Shown here in pieces: positions 45,705-53,907 of a stretch of DNA of 64,000 nucleotides. The position numbers were made by a program, and so were the translations under genes. Within the stretch, counting starts at the first letter, position 1; each line of letters begins with the position of its first letter. This DNA comes from Actinomyces sp. ZJ308. Lineage in GTDB: Bacteria > Actinomycetota > Actinomycetes > Actinomycetales > Actinomycetaceae. Below the pieces are notes generated by a model. The model was not told the origin of the DNA, did not search any database, and worked only from the letters and a program-made list of their open reading frames with translations. The DNA lies in NCBI RefSeq assembly GCF_011752065.1, contig NZ_JAAIJY010000015.1, positions 1 through 64,000 of the forward strand, given 5' to 3'.

Positions 45705-47429
45705 TCACACCGGTTGGGCGTGCCCCGGCCAGGTGCGGATGGTGGCCAGGACCCGAGGCCCGCGCTGGTCGAGCAGGCGGCCTCCCAGGATGACCCCGCC
45801 CCAGAGCGCCAGACCGCACCACGTGGCCCCCAGCAGGAGGGCCACCCACCCCCACAGCGGCAGGCCCTGGGCGATGCCGTAGACCGCGGCCCCGAGCACG
45901 GGCGAGCAGACCACGAGGAGGAGGAGCATCGCCACCATCTGGATGATGGAGGCCAGAAGTGCTGTTCCCGATGTCCGCGAGCGCATGGGGCTGTCTCCGG
46001 GGGCAAGCGTCTCGTAGGGCAGAAGGACGCTGATGACGCTGGACCATGCCAGCGCGCAGCCGTAGAGAACCAGGTTCGCACCGGTCACTGCCGGCAGCGC
46101 CTCCCAGTACCCGGTCCACAGGCCCATGAGCACCTCGACGGCGAGCAGGGTGGGAACCTGCCACACAGCCGCCCCGGCGACTCGCCCCAGCCGGTCGTGC
46201 GCTCCGCTGATGCCGGCGCTGACGTGGCTCCACAGGGCGGTGGAGTCCAGGCCGAGGTCGTCGTGGATCACCCATCCCATGAACATCGCCAGCGCGGGCG
46301 CCATGCCCAGCAGGAACACCGGTGCGTGCCCGAGGGCGAGGCTGCCGCCCAGCCGTTGACCGTTGACGACAAGGACGAATCGACTGGAGTTCATGGCGGG
46401 AACCAGGACGAGGAGGATCGGCACGAGCATGACGGACAGGAGCTGGAGCAGGTACCTGGGGTCCGCGCGCCAGTAGCGCAGGCAGCGGGCCGCCACGGCG
46501 GCGGCAGGCACGGGCAGGACAGCGCTGAGCCGGCTGGCCCATGGCAGCACATCGGGCTGGTTGTGGTGCTGCGGGTCGGAGCCCGCGTCGCTGGCCTCAT
46601 AGGCGCGCGTCCGGGTGCGAGACGTACCGGGGGAGGTCATCACCTTGCCCACGACGCGCTGCCACAGGGGAAGCAGGGCCACAGGGATGACCCAGGCACC
46701 GATCGTCAGCACCAGCGCCGACAGCACCGAACCGGTGGCCATGAGGCCGGGGGCGGCGAAGGCCCAGCCGAAGGGGGACAGTCCTAGGACCCGCGCGACG
46801 CTCCTGAACCGCTCGAGGGAGACTGTGACATCGTCCCCGATGAGCCTGGGGATCAGGTTCGGCAGCTGCGTGACCAGCAGGAAGGCCAGGAAGGCGATGA
46901 TCGCCGTCGTCTCGCGTCCTCGCCGGGAGGAGGAGATTCCCGCGGCCGTCACCACGATCCGGGAGAGGATGACGCAGGTGGCCAGGGCCGCAGGAGCACA
47001 CAGCAGTGCCAGGATCGCGGCCGGGATCTGGCCCGCCACCAACCAGGTGAGGACTGGGGCAAGACAGACGACGGCCGTCAGGCAGCCGGGAATGCCGAGG
47101 GCGCCGGCGGCCAGCAGCCCGGCCGCCAGTCCTCGCGACGGCGCGGCCCAGGCGGCCATGGCTCGGGGGTCCAGGGTGGAGTCGACCCCGGTGACGAGCA
47201 GCGGCACCACGGCCCAGCCCATCACCAGCAGCGCCCCGAGGGATCCCAGGAGGAGTGCGATGACCTGCGGATCCGCGCTCAGCCCGAGCCCGACGGCGCC
47301 GGCCAGCACCAGGCCGAGCGCTCCCAGCCCGTACAGGGCACCGACCACGGTGCCGACGACGGCCCAGGTGTTCTTGGTCAGGGCGTTGAGGGTCAGGCGC
47401 CACTTCAGCTTGATGAGGGTCGCAACCAT
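45705..47429 (-). CDS. ABC-2 type exporter, membrane subunit
   Basis: A 574-residue, many-helix membrane protein with about 12 hydrophobic segments, such as VVGTVVGALYGLGALGLVLA, ALVLTIGAWVIPVALLPLW and LLSVMLVPILLVLVPAM. There is no nucleotide-binding motif. ATG 47429 lies 25 bases inside the end of the ATPase gene, and the two surely form one exporter. The substrate is unknown. Confidence 0.85.
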   Translation of the reverse strand: MVATLIKLKWRLTLNALTKNTWAVVGTVVGALYGLGALGLVLAGAVGLGLSADPQVIALLLGSLGALLVMGWAVVPLLVTGVDSTLDPRAMAAWAAPSRGLAAGLLAAGALGIPGCLTAVVCLAPVLTWLVAGQIPAAILALLCAPAALATCVILSRIVVTAAGISSSRRGRETTAIIAFLAFLLVTQLPNLIPRLIGDDVTVSLERFRSVARVLGLSPFGWAFAAPGLMATGSVLSALVLTIGAWVIPVALLPLWQRVVGKVMTSPGTSRTRTRAYEASDAGSDPQHHNQPDVLPWASRLSAVLPVPAAAVAARCLRYWRADPRYLLQLLSVMLVPILLVLVPAMNSSRFVLVVNGQRLGGSLALGHAPVFLLGMAPALAMFMGWVIHDDLGLDSTALWSHVSAGISGAHDRLGRVAGAAVWQVPTLLAVEVLMGLWTGYWEALPAVTGANLVLYGCALAWSSVISVLLPYETLAPGDSPMRSRTSGTALLASIIQMVAMLLLLVVCSPVLGAAVYGIAQGLPLWGWVALLLGATWCGLALWGGVILGGRLLDQRGPRVLATIRTWPGHAQPV

Positions 47430-48250
47430 GACAGCCCCTCCGTTCGCACCTGCGCCCCCACCAGCTCGGTGAAGCGCTGCTCGAGGTCCCCGCCCGCAGC
47501 GACCTGCTGCGTCGTCCCCGCAGCGACGACCCGACCGGCGTTGATGATCGCCACGTGATCGCACAGGCGCTGCACAGTGGCCATGACATGGCTGGAAATG
47601 ACCACGGTGCCGCCGGCGGCGGCGTAGTCCCGCAGGATCGCCTGGATCGTCTGCGCCGAGATCGGGTCAACGGCCTCGAAGGGCTCGTCCAGAACCAGGA
47701 TGGACGGCGAGTGCACCATGGCGCAGGCCAGATGGATCTTCTTCCGCATTCCTGCCGAGTAGTCGGCCACCAGGGTCGTCCCGGCGTCCCACAGTCCCAG
47801 GACCTTGACCAGCTCCGTCGCCCGGGGCACGACGACGTCGCGCTCCAGCCCGCGCAGGAGGCCGGAGTAGGTGACGAGCTCAAGACCGTTGAGACGGTCG
47901 AAGGTCCGCAGCCCGTCGGGCAGAACCCCCAGGAGAGTCTTGGCCCGCCGAGGCTCGGCCCATACGTCGACACCGTGGACCAGCACCTGACCCGCGTCGG
48001 GACGCAGCAGGCCGGTGGCCATCGACAGGCTGGTCGTCTTACCGGCGCCGTTGGGGCCGACGATGCCGTAGAAGCTGGAGACGGGGATGTCGAGACTGAG
48101 CCGATCCACCGCGACCTTGCGATCGAAGGCCTTGACCAGACCCGCCATCTGGAGCGCCGGCACGGAGCTGGGGCTGGGCGGGGCCCCTGCCAGAGCAGTA
48201 ACCGTGTCAGGGCCGTCGGAGTGATTCGCCGCAGACGTGAAAGCAGACAT
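47405..48250 (-). CDS. ABC-2 type exporter, ATP-binding subunit
   Basis: A 281-residue ABC ATPase with Walker A IVGPNGAGKTTSL near residue 68, signature DYSAGMRKKIHLACAMVHSP (SAGM replaces the usual LSGGQ), Walker B ILVLDEPFEAVD and switch VVISSHVMAT. An unusual Ser/Thr/Ala-rich N-terminal stretch of ~28 residues precedes the domain. TACAGT 6 bases before the ATG suggests a leaderless start. Confidence 0.9.
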   Translation of the reverse strand: MSAFTSAANHSDGPDTVTALAGAPPSPSSVPALQMAGLVKAFDRKVAVDRLSLDIPVSSFYGIVGPNGAGKTTSLSMATGLLRPDAGQVLVHGVDVWAEPRRAKTLLGVLPDGLRTFDRLNGLELVTYSGLLRGLERDVVVPRATELVKVLGLWDAGTTLVADYSAGMRKKIHLACAMVHSPSILVLDEPFEAVDPISAQTIQAILRDYAAAGGTVVISSHVMATVQRLCDHVAIINAGRVVAAGTTQQVAAGGDLEQRFTELVGAQVRTEGLSWLRPSSS

Positions 48251-48256
48251 GTTTCC

Positions 48257-48262
48257 ACTGTA
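48257..48262 (-). promoter_or_regulatory. -10 box of leaderless ABC exporter promoter
   Basis: TACAGT, 6 bases, ATG 48250. Confidence 0.55.
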
Positions 48263-48427
48263 AAAGCGTCTACTTACTCACCCCTCCACCGACAGGAGGA
48301 AATCGACGGCTCCGGGCTACTCCCTCAGACCCATCCCTGACCATCATCAGTCATCAGTGGAGCGTCAACCACGACGCCCTGCCCGATATCGGGGGAATCG
48401 GGGATGCGACAGGATGGCGGCACACAT

Positions 48428-48476
48428 GATTCCGGTCCGCTGCCACACCTCGACGGGGCGGCAACGGACCGGAATC
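48428..48476 (-). terminator. Terminator hairpin downstream of HU gene
   Basis: A 12-bp perfect outer stem (48428-48439 with 48465-48476) continued by a short inner stem TGCC/GGCA, 28 bases after the HU stop. Confidence 0.7.
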
Positions 48477-48503
48477 AGGACGTCAGGGGCACGGCCCCAC
48501 GTA

Positions 48504-48785
48504 TCACTCGGCGACAGCCTTCTTCAGCGAGGAGCCGACGGTGACCTTGACACCGTAGCCGGCGGGGATCTGGATCTCCTCACCGGTGCGGGGGTTACGG
48601 CCAGTGCGTGCGGCACGCTCGACGCGCTCGATACCCATGAGGCCGGTGATCTTCACGGCCTCACCCTTGGCGACGTTCTCAACGAGGACATCCTGGAAGG
48701 CTCCCAGGAAGGCGTCGGCGTCGGTCTTGGTCAGGCCGGCCTTCTCGGCGATGGCGGCGATGAGCTCGGTGCGGTTGACGGACAT
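48504..48785 (-). CDS. hup: HU family DNA-binding protein
   Basis: A 93-residue nucleoid protein: MSVNRTELIAAIAEKAGLTK, GEAVKITGLMGIERVERAAR and the DNA-binding arm RTGRNPRTGEEIQIPAGY. It lacks the long lysine-rich tail of mycobacterial HupB. ATG 48785 is set by GAGGGAAG just upstream and by the protein's start. Confidence 0.96.
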   Translation of the reverse strand: MSVNRTELIAAIAEKAGLTKTDADAFLGAFQDVLVENVAKGEAVKITGLMGIERVERAARTGRNPRTGEEIQIPAGYGVKVTVGSSLKKAVAE

Positions 48786-48837
48786 GTCTTCCCTCTCGAT
48801 CGTGGACGGACACCCTTGTGTGGTGCCACTTCTGGCA

Positions 48838-48867
48838 ACGCTACGCATAAAACCTTGGGTTTGTCAG
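48838..48867 (-). promoter_or_regulatory. Probable HU promoter
   Basis: Minus strand: CTGACA (48862-48867), 18-base spacer, TAGCGT (48838-48843), giving a 5' leader of about 45 bases with a Shine-Dalgarno. Confidence 0.5.
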
Positions 48868-48986
48868 GTCAGACCGGAGTGTCGCGCTGGATAGCGAGTA
48901 ACAATTCGCACATTTGCGCCCCAGCAGTCACACCCGTCACATACGGAGCAAGTCGCGGAACGACGCCGTTTTGACAGCCCTTCCAC

Positions 48987-49736
48987 TCAGCCCTTCCACA
49001 GGGCACCGGGCAGGGCCCCGGCGAACCACGACGTGATGGTGGTCGGGTGGGTGATCGCGGTGCCGACGACGACGGCGAAGGCGCCGTGCTCCATGGCGGC
49101 CGCGGCCTGGGCCGGGGTGTGAACCCGCCCCTCGACGACGAGCGGGACCTCCGCGATGCCGGCAACCTGGTCGACGAGCTCGAGATCGGGTCCGTCGGTC
49201 TTGGGGCGCTCGCCGGTGTAGCCGGCCAGCGTGGTCCCGAGGATGTCGACTCCTGCGTCCTGCGCGGCCTTGGCGTCGTCCAGAGACCCGCAGTCGGCCA
49301 TGATGAGGACCTCGGGACGCGCCTGGCGCAGGCCCTCGACGGTCTGGGCCAGGCTCAACCCATCGGGGCGGGGGCGCCGGGTGCCGTCCAGCGCCACGAC
49401 CTGGCTGCCGGTGGCGGCCACGGCGATGGCGTGGGTAAGGGTGGGGGTGATGAAGACGCCGTCGTGCCCCTCCTTCCACAAACCGATGACGGGCACGTCG
49501 ACGTGCTGGCAGATGAGGGCCAGGTCCGCCAGCCCCTGTGCGCGGATGCCGACGGCGCCCCCGGCGACGCAGGCCTGGGCCACCTCGTCCATGGTGCGGG
49601 GGTCGCGCATCGGCTCACCCGGATAGGCCTGGGCGGAGGCGATGAGCCCTCCCCTCAGGCGCTCCAGGACGGGGTGGAGACCCGAGGGGGTGGTCGGATC
49701 GTTCGTTGACGAGGGTGATGGTGACTGCTCGGTCAT
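48987..49736 (-). CDS. nanE: N-acetylmannosamine-6-phosphate 2-epimerase
   Basis: A 249-residue TIM-barrel enzyme turning ManNAc-6-phosphate into GlcNAc-6-phosphate. It shows LRGGLIASAQAYPGEPMRD, VIGLWKEGHDGVFITPTL, MADCGSLDDAKAAQDAGVD and VVVGTAITHPTTIT. Last gene of the nan block. The start codon touches a GTCTG-N6-CAGAC dyad, so the gene may have its own regulated promoter. Confidence 0.95.
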   Translation of the reverse strand: MTEQSPSPSSTNDPTTPSGLHPVLERLRGGLIASAQAYPGEPMRDPRTMDEVAQACVAGGAVGIRAQGLADLALICQHVDVPVIGLWKEGHDGVFITPTLTHAIAVAATGSQVVALDGTRRPRPDGLSLAQTVEGLRQARPEVLIMADCGSLDDAKAAQDAGVDILGTTLAGYTGERPKTDGPDLELVDQVAGIAEVPLVVEGRVHTPAQAAAAMEHGAFAVVVGTAITHPTTITSWFAGALPGALWKG

Positions 49737-49738
49737 GG

Positions 49739-49755
49739 GTCTGTCCTGTCAGACG
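49739..49755. promoter_or_regulatory. Predicted nan operator upstream of nanE
   Basis: GTCTG-TCCTGT-CAGAC (49739-49754), containing TGTCAGACG (49747-49755), 2 bases before the nanE ATG. It shares the TGTCAGAC core with the other nan sites. Confidence 0.5.
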
Positions 49756-49813
49756 GCGCCTCACGGCGGTGGTTAGTCGTGGTTGGTTGTTGGGTAGTCT
49801 CGGTTAGTGCCGT

Positions 49814-50836
49814 TCAGTCGTGCTCGCCGGCCAGGGCGAGGGCCCCGCGGGCCGCACCGACGATCGGCGCAGTGGTCCCCAAGGTGGCGGGAACGATCCT
49901 GATGGGCGTCAGGGGGTCGATGACCTCCGCGGCGAAGGTCTGTCTCAGGGGCTCCCACCACAGGTCACCGGCTCGGGCCAGGCCCCCGGAGACCACGACG
50001 ACGTCGGGGTCGATGACGGTGACCAGGCCCGCCAGCGCCCTGCCCAGGCAGGCCGCCGAGTCGCGGTAGACCTCCTGGGCGATGTCGTCCCCCGCAGCCG
50101 CGCGTCTCTCGACCTCACGGGCGTCGGGGACGTCGGGGTCCCCGCCCTTGGCCAGGTAGCGGCGGTGGATCTGCGGGCCGGCGGCGATACCCTCGAGGTG
50201 ACCCGGCCTGCCGCAGGTGCAGGGCTCGCCCTGCGCGCCGGGGACGGGTACGTGTCCGATCTCGCCCGCGACGTGATGGGCACCCCTGCGGGTTGCGCCC
50301 TCAATGACGAGGGCTCCGCCGACGCCGGTGCCCACCGCCACCATGAGGACGACCTCGGCCCCGGTGCCGGCGCCGAGCCACGCCTCTCCGGCGGCATAGG
50401 CGTCGACGTCGTTCTCGACGTGGACCGGGAGCGTGCCGAGCCCTGCGGCCGCAAGCCGTTCCTGCACGCCGGTGGCGACGCGGGTGCCGGCCCACCCGGT
50501 GATGGCGTCGGTGGCGGACAGGATCGTCCCGTGCTCGACGTCGACGACGCCTGCGGTACCGATACCGACCGCCGCGATCGGCACGGCTCTGCCGGGATCA
50601 TGGTGCGTTCCGGACTCGGCGACCTTGTGCACCAGGGAGCTGACGGCATCGAGCATGGCGATGGGGCCGTCATGGGCGGGGGTCGGGCAGGAGGCCACCG
50701 GACCTTGCAGGGCCCCGTTGACGTCTACCAGGGCGGCGGCCATCTTGGTGCCGCCGAGATCGAGTCCGACGACGAGCGGGCTCCCGTCTGACGGTGATGG
50801 GTTACTGGGATCGGATGGGAGGACATCCTGGCTCAT
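49814..50836 (-). CDS. nanK: N-acetylmannosamine kinase (ROK family)
   Basis: A 340-residue ROK sugar kinase phosphorylating ManNAc at C6. The phosphate loop is VGLDLGGTKMAAALVDV (residues 22-38); GTGVGGALVIEG and the zinc region GEPCTCGRPGHLEGIAAG follow. The canonical CxCGxxGCxE has its last Cys replaced by His. ATG 50836 has GGAGAG 5 bases upstream; about 20 polar residues precede the core. It stands between nanA and nanE. Confidence 0.92.
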   Translation of the reverse strand: MSQDVLPSDPSNPSPSDGSPLVVGLDLGGTKMAAALVDVNGALQGPVASCPTPAHDGPIAMLDAVSSLVHKVAESGTHHDPGRAVPIAAVGIGTAGVVDVEHGTILSATDAITGWAGTRVATGVQERLAAAGLGTLPVHVENDVDAYAAGEAWLGAGTGAEVVLMVAVGTGVGGALVIEGATRRGAHHVAGEIGHVPVPGAQGEPCTCGRPGHLEGIAAGPQIHRRYLAKGGDPDVPDAREVERRAAAGDDIAQEVYRDSAACLGRALAGLVTVIDPDVVVVSGGLARAGDLWWEPLRQTFAAEVIDPLTPIRIVPATLGTTAPIVGAARGALALAGEHD

Positions 50837-51018
50837 GACACTCTCCAAAGTGGCATGCGGCACGGGTGTGCCGGGTCTGGAAAAGAATGGGTTCTTGATG
50901 AGACGGCGACAGATCGAGACCGGCTGAAACCGGGCCGGTGAGTGTCCGCCGACGCCTCTGGCGGCTGCGCGCCCGACTCGCTCGACGTCGAGACTGCGGG
51001 CGTGCAGCCACCGGGGTG

Positions 51019-51939
51019 TCAGATCAGTCCCTGCGCCTTGACGATCTCTAGGACCGCGTCCTTGGTCTCGCCCTTGAGCGCCTGGACCGGGAAGGCCATC
51101 TCGTTGGTCGCGATGATCCCGATCGCCTCCATCGCGGTCTTGAAGGCGCCGATGCCGGTGGCGTCGGCCGAGCGCCCCTGGGGCACGAAGACGATCTCGA
51201 AGCCGGCACAGATCTCGTCCTGGATGCGACGGACCTCGTCCCACTTCCCCTCGCGGGACGCCTCCCACATCTTGGCGTAACGGACCGGGTCCACGTTGCC
51301 GTAGCCGGGGACGAGTCCGTCCGCGCCCAGCAGGAGCATGCCGTCGACGACGCACTCGTGGCCGGTCAGGAGGGCGAGCGGGTGACCCGCAGCCTCATTG
51401 GCCGCGACCAGCCGACGGAAGGCGACGTCGTTACCGGAGGAGTCCTTGACACCGGCAATGACTCCCTCCTTGCCCAGCTCGACGAGGAGGTCGCGGCCGA
51501 GCTTGGCACCGCCAAGGCGCACGGGCACGTCGTAGGCGAAGACGGGAACGTCGATGGCCGCTGCGATGGCCCGGAAGTGGGCCTTGATCTCCTCGGCGTC
51601 GTTGAGGGCGTAGAAGGGACAGGTCGCCACGATCGCCTGCGCACCGAGTGCGACGGCGCGACGAGCCTGCTCAATGACACGGTGAGCCGTGGTGTCGATG
51701 GCCCCCGCGAGCACCGGCACGCGACCCGCAGCCTTCTTGACGACGCGCTCGATGACGGTGTCGCGCTGGGAGTCGGTGAGGTAGGCGACCTCTCCTGAGG
51801 ACCCCAGGGCGAACAGGCCATCGACGCCTCCGACGATGAGGTGCTCAACGACCCTGTCCAGGCTGTCGAGGTCAACCTCGCCCTCGGCGGTGAAAGGGGT
51901 GACGACCGGCGGGATGACGCCGGTGAAACGGTTGTCCAT
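51019..51939 (-). CDS. nanA: N-acetylneuraminate lyase
   Basis: A 306-residue class I aldolase of the DHDPS/NAL family splitting Neu5Ac into ManNAc and pyruvate. It shows TPFTAEGEVDLDSLDRVVEH, GSSGEVAYLT, the tyrosine in AYDVP (Y137) and Schiff-base K165 in AGVKDSSGND. The family also contains dihydrodipicolinate synthase; the nanK/nanE context supports NanA. A nan operator lies 33-51 bases before the ATG. Confidence 0.92.
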   Translation of the reverse strand: MDNRFTGVIPPVVTPFTAEGEVDLDSLDRVVEHLIVGGVDGLFALGSSGEVAYLTDSQRDTVIERVVKKAAGRVPVLAGAIDTTAHRVIEQARRAVALGAQAIVATCPFYALNDAEEIKAHFRAIAAAIDVPVFAYDVPVRLGGAKLGRDLLVELGKEGVIAGVKDSSGNDVAFRRLVAANEAAGHPLALLTGHECVVDGMLLLGADGLVPGYGNVDPVRYAKMWEASREGKWDEVRRIQDEICAGFEIVFVPQGRSADATGIGAFKTAMEAIGIIATNEMAFPVQALKGETKDAVLEIVKAQGLI

Positions 51940-51971
51940 GTGGTGTCTCTCTTCATTGAAAGGTTATCGGA

Positions 51972-51987
51972 CGTCTGACATCTGACG
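51972..51987. promoter_or_regulatory. Predicted nan operator upstream of nanA
   Basis: CGTCTGACA-TCTGACG: the core (TGTCAGACG on the minus strand) plus a second half-site directly adjoining. Confidence 0.55.
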
Positions 51988-52120
51988 TCAATGGGTATTC
52001 TTGCAGATCTTTCTTCTCGACGCCACCCCGGTGCCTGCGCACGCGCGATCACTCGCGGCGCAGGCACCGGGGCGGCTGGAGGCAGGACTGAGGCAGAGCC
52101 CGGTCAGGACGCAGGAGGGG

Positions 52121-52957
52121 CTACTTGACGGACCCCTCGGAGAGCCCTCCCGAGATGTGTTTCTGAATGACCATGAAGAAAACGACCGACGGGACGATCA
52201 CGATCACGGAGGCAGCCATCATGGCTCCCCAGTCAAGAACCTCCGACCCCTGGAGAGAGTAGAGGCCGACTGCGACGGGCATCCTGTCCGACTCGGTGAT
52301 GAACAGGAGCGCATAGAGGAACTCGTTGAAGGTATTGATGAAGGTGTAGACAGCAGTGGCCACGATCCCCGGAAGGATGATGGGCACCGAGATCTGCCAG
52401 AACACCCTGAACCGACTCGCCCCATCAACAGCGGCGGCCTCCTCCACCCCGATGGGAACCGTCTGGAAGAAGCCGATGAGCATCCAGATCGCGTAGGGGA
52501 TCGAGAACGAGAGATAGGCGATGATCAGCCCGATATAGCTGTTCATGAGCCCGAGCTTGACCATGGTGATGGTGTACGGGATGGCGAGCAGGATGGGCGG
52601 GAACATGTAGGTGCCGATGAGGATCTTGGTCAACTGCTTTCCGACACGCGGGAAGAATCGGACGATCCCGTAGGCACCGAGCATCGAGACCACAACTGCG
52701 ATAACAGTCGAGCAGCCTGCGATGAGCAGTGAGTTCTTCAGGTTCGTCAGGAACCCGATCTCCTCGATCACCTTGCGGTAGTGCTCGAGCGTTGGCGAGC
52801 CCGAGAACAGCTGCAGCGGGTTCTGCGCGAGCTCGTGAGAGGTCTTGAAGGATGAGGAGATGACCCATACCAGCGGGAACACCGCGACAAAGGCGGCAAC
52901 GATGAGAATGAGGTACACGCACACCGTACCCCACGGACTACGACCAGCACGCCGCAT
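52121..52957 (-). CDS. Sugar ABC transporter permease (MalG type)
   Basis: A 278-residue inner-membrane permease with six predicted helices and the EAA loop EEAAAVDGASRFRVFWQIS. It pairs with the MalF-type permease 3 bases upstream, and the two form the channel for the solute-binding protein in the same operon. Probably sialic acid or a sialoside, inferred from nanA/K/E and the sialidase on either side. No ATPase is encoded with it. Confidence 0.9.
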   Translation of the reverse strand: MRRAGRSPWGTVCVYLILIVAAFVAVFPLVWVISSSFKTSHELAQNPLQLFSGSPTLEHYRKVIEEIGFLTNLKNSLLIAGCSTVIAVVVSMLGAYGIVRFFPRVGKQLTKILIGTYMFPPILLAIPYTITMVKLGLMNSYIGLIIAYLSFSIPYAIWMLIGFFQTVPIGVEEAAAVDGASRFRVFWQISVPIILPGIVATAVYTFINTFNEFLYALLFITESDRMPVAVGLYSLQGSEVLDWGAMMAASVIVIVPSVVFFMVIQKHISGGLSEGSVK

Positions 52958-52960
52958 GAT

Positions 52961-53848
52961 TCAGCCTCTTTCCTTTTCCCAGCGGTTGAGCATCCTGAAG
53001 GCGCCGAAGGCCAGAACCAGCAGGAAGATGAGCAGCAGGATCGTCACCGTGGAGGCGACGCCGAGCTGGCGCAGGTTCCAGCCCTCCTGGTAGGCGAAGA
53101 TCGGCAGCGTCGTCGTTCTCTCCCCCGGACCGCCGCCCGTCAGAAGGAAGAGCATGTCGAAGTTGTTGAAGACCCAGATGGTGCGCAGGATGACCAGCAG
53201 CCCGATGACCTCGCGAATGTGGGTCAGCGTGATGAACCTGAACCTCTGCCACCCGGAGGCCCCATCCACCATCGCCGCCTCGTACTGCTCCTGAGGAATG
53301 GTCTTGAGTGCGGAGAGGATATTCACCATGAACATCGGCGCACCGAACCAGATGTTGATGAGCAGCGCGATCCAGAAGGTCGTCGTGGGGTTACCCAGCA
53401 ACGCCGTGTTCTTGTCAGTCAGGCCGACAGACGTCAGAAGATTGGGAAGGAACCCGTAGACGTCATTGAGGATCCACTTCCAGGCGAAGGCGGTGATAAT
53501 GGCCGGAAACGCCCAGGGAACGATGAGAAGTGTGCGGAACAGCCCCGATCCACGCGGGACCCGATCCAGAGCGAGGGCCAGCACCATGCCCACGGCCAGC
53601 TGGCCGATGATCGACGCCGAGGTCCACTTGATCGAAACCCCGAATGCGTTCCAGAAGCTGGAGGATCCGAGGAGATCGGTGTAGTTGGAGATCCCCACCA
53701 CGTGGTAGCTGGTACGTAAGAGATTCTTGTCTGTGAAGGAGTACCAGATGCTTGAGAAGACCGGGTATATCAGGAGAGCAAGAACGACGATCATCGATGG
53801 CGCCACAAAGCAGACGCCTGTCCAGTTCATTCGTTTGATGCGTGTCAT
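52961..53848 (-). CDS. Sugar ABC transporter permease (MalF type)
   Basis: A 295-residue permease starting MTRIKRMNWTGVCFVAPSMI at ATG 53848. The frame is open further upstream but runs through the intercistronic hairpin and into the previous gene. The EAA loop is YEAAMVDGASGWQRFRFITL. The SBP - MalF - MalG order without an ATPase matches pneumococcal SatABC. Confidence 0.9.
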   Translation of the reverse strand: MTRIKRMNWTGVCFVAPSMIVVLALLIYPVFSSIWYSFTDKNLLRTSYHVVGISNYTDLLGSSSFWNAFGVSIKWTSASIIGQLAVGMVLALALDRVPRGSGLFRTLLIVPWAFPAIITAFAWKWILNDVYGFLPNLLTSVGLTDKNTALLGNPTTTFWIALLINIWFGAPMFMVNILSALKTIPQEQYEAAMVDGASGWQRFRFITLTHIREVIGLLVILRTIWVFNNFDMLFLLTGGGPGERTTTLPIFAYQEGWNLRQLGVASTVTILLLIFLLVLAFGAFRMLNRWEKERG

Positions 53849-53871
53849 GAGTTCACCTTTCGGGCCGGGTG

Positions 53872-53901
53872 GCGGTGGCGGTATCACGCCCCCGCCACCG
53901 C
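53872..53901 (-). other. Intercistronic hairpin after the MalE-type binding protein gene
   Basis: A 10-bp G+C stem (53872-53881 with 53892-53901) and a 10-base loop between the SBP stop (53908) and the permease start. It may partly terminate or protect the SBP mRNA so more SBP than permease is made. Confidence 0.6.
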
Positions 53902-53907
53902 GCCGAC

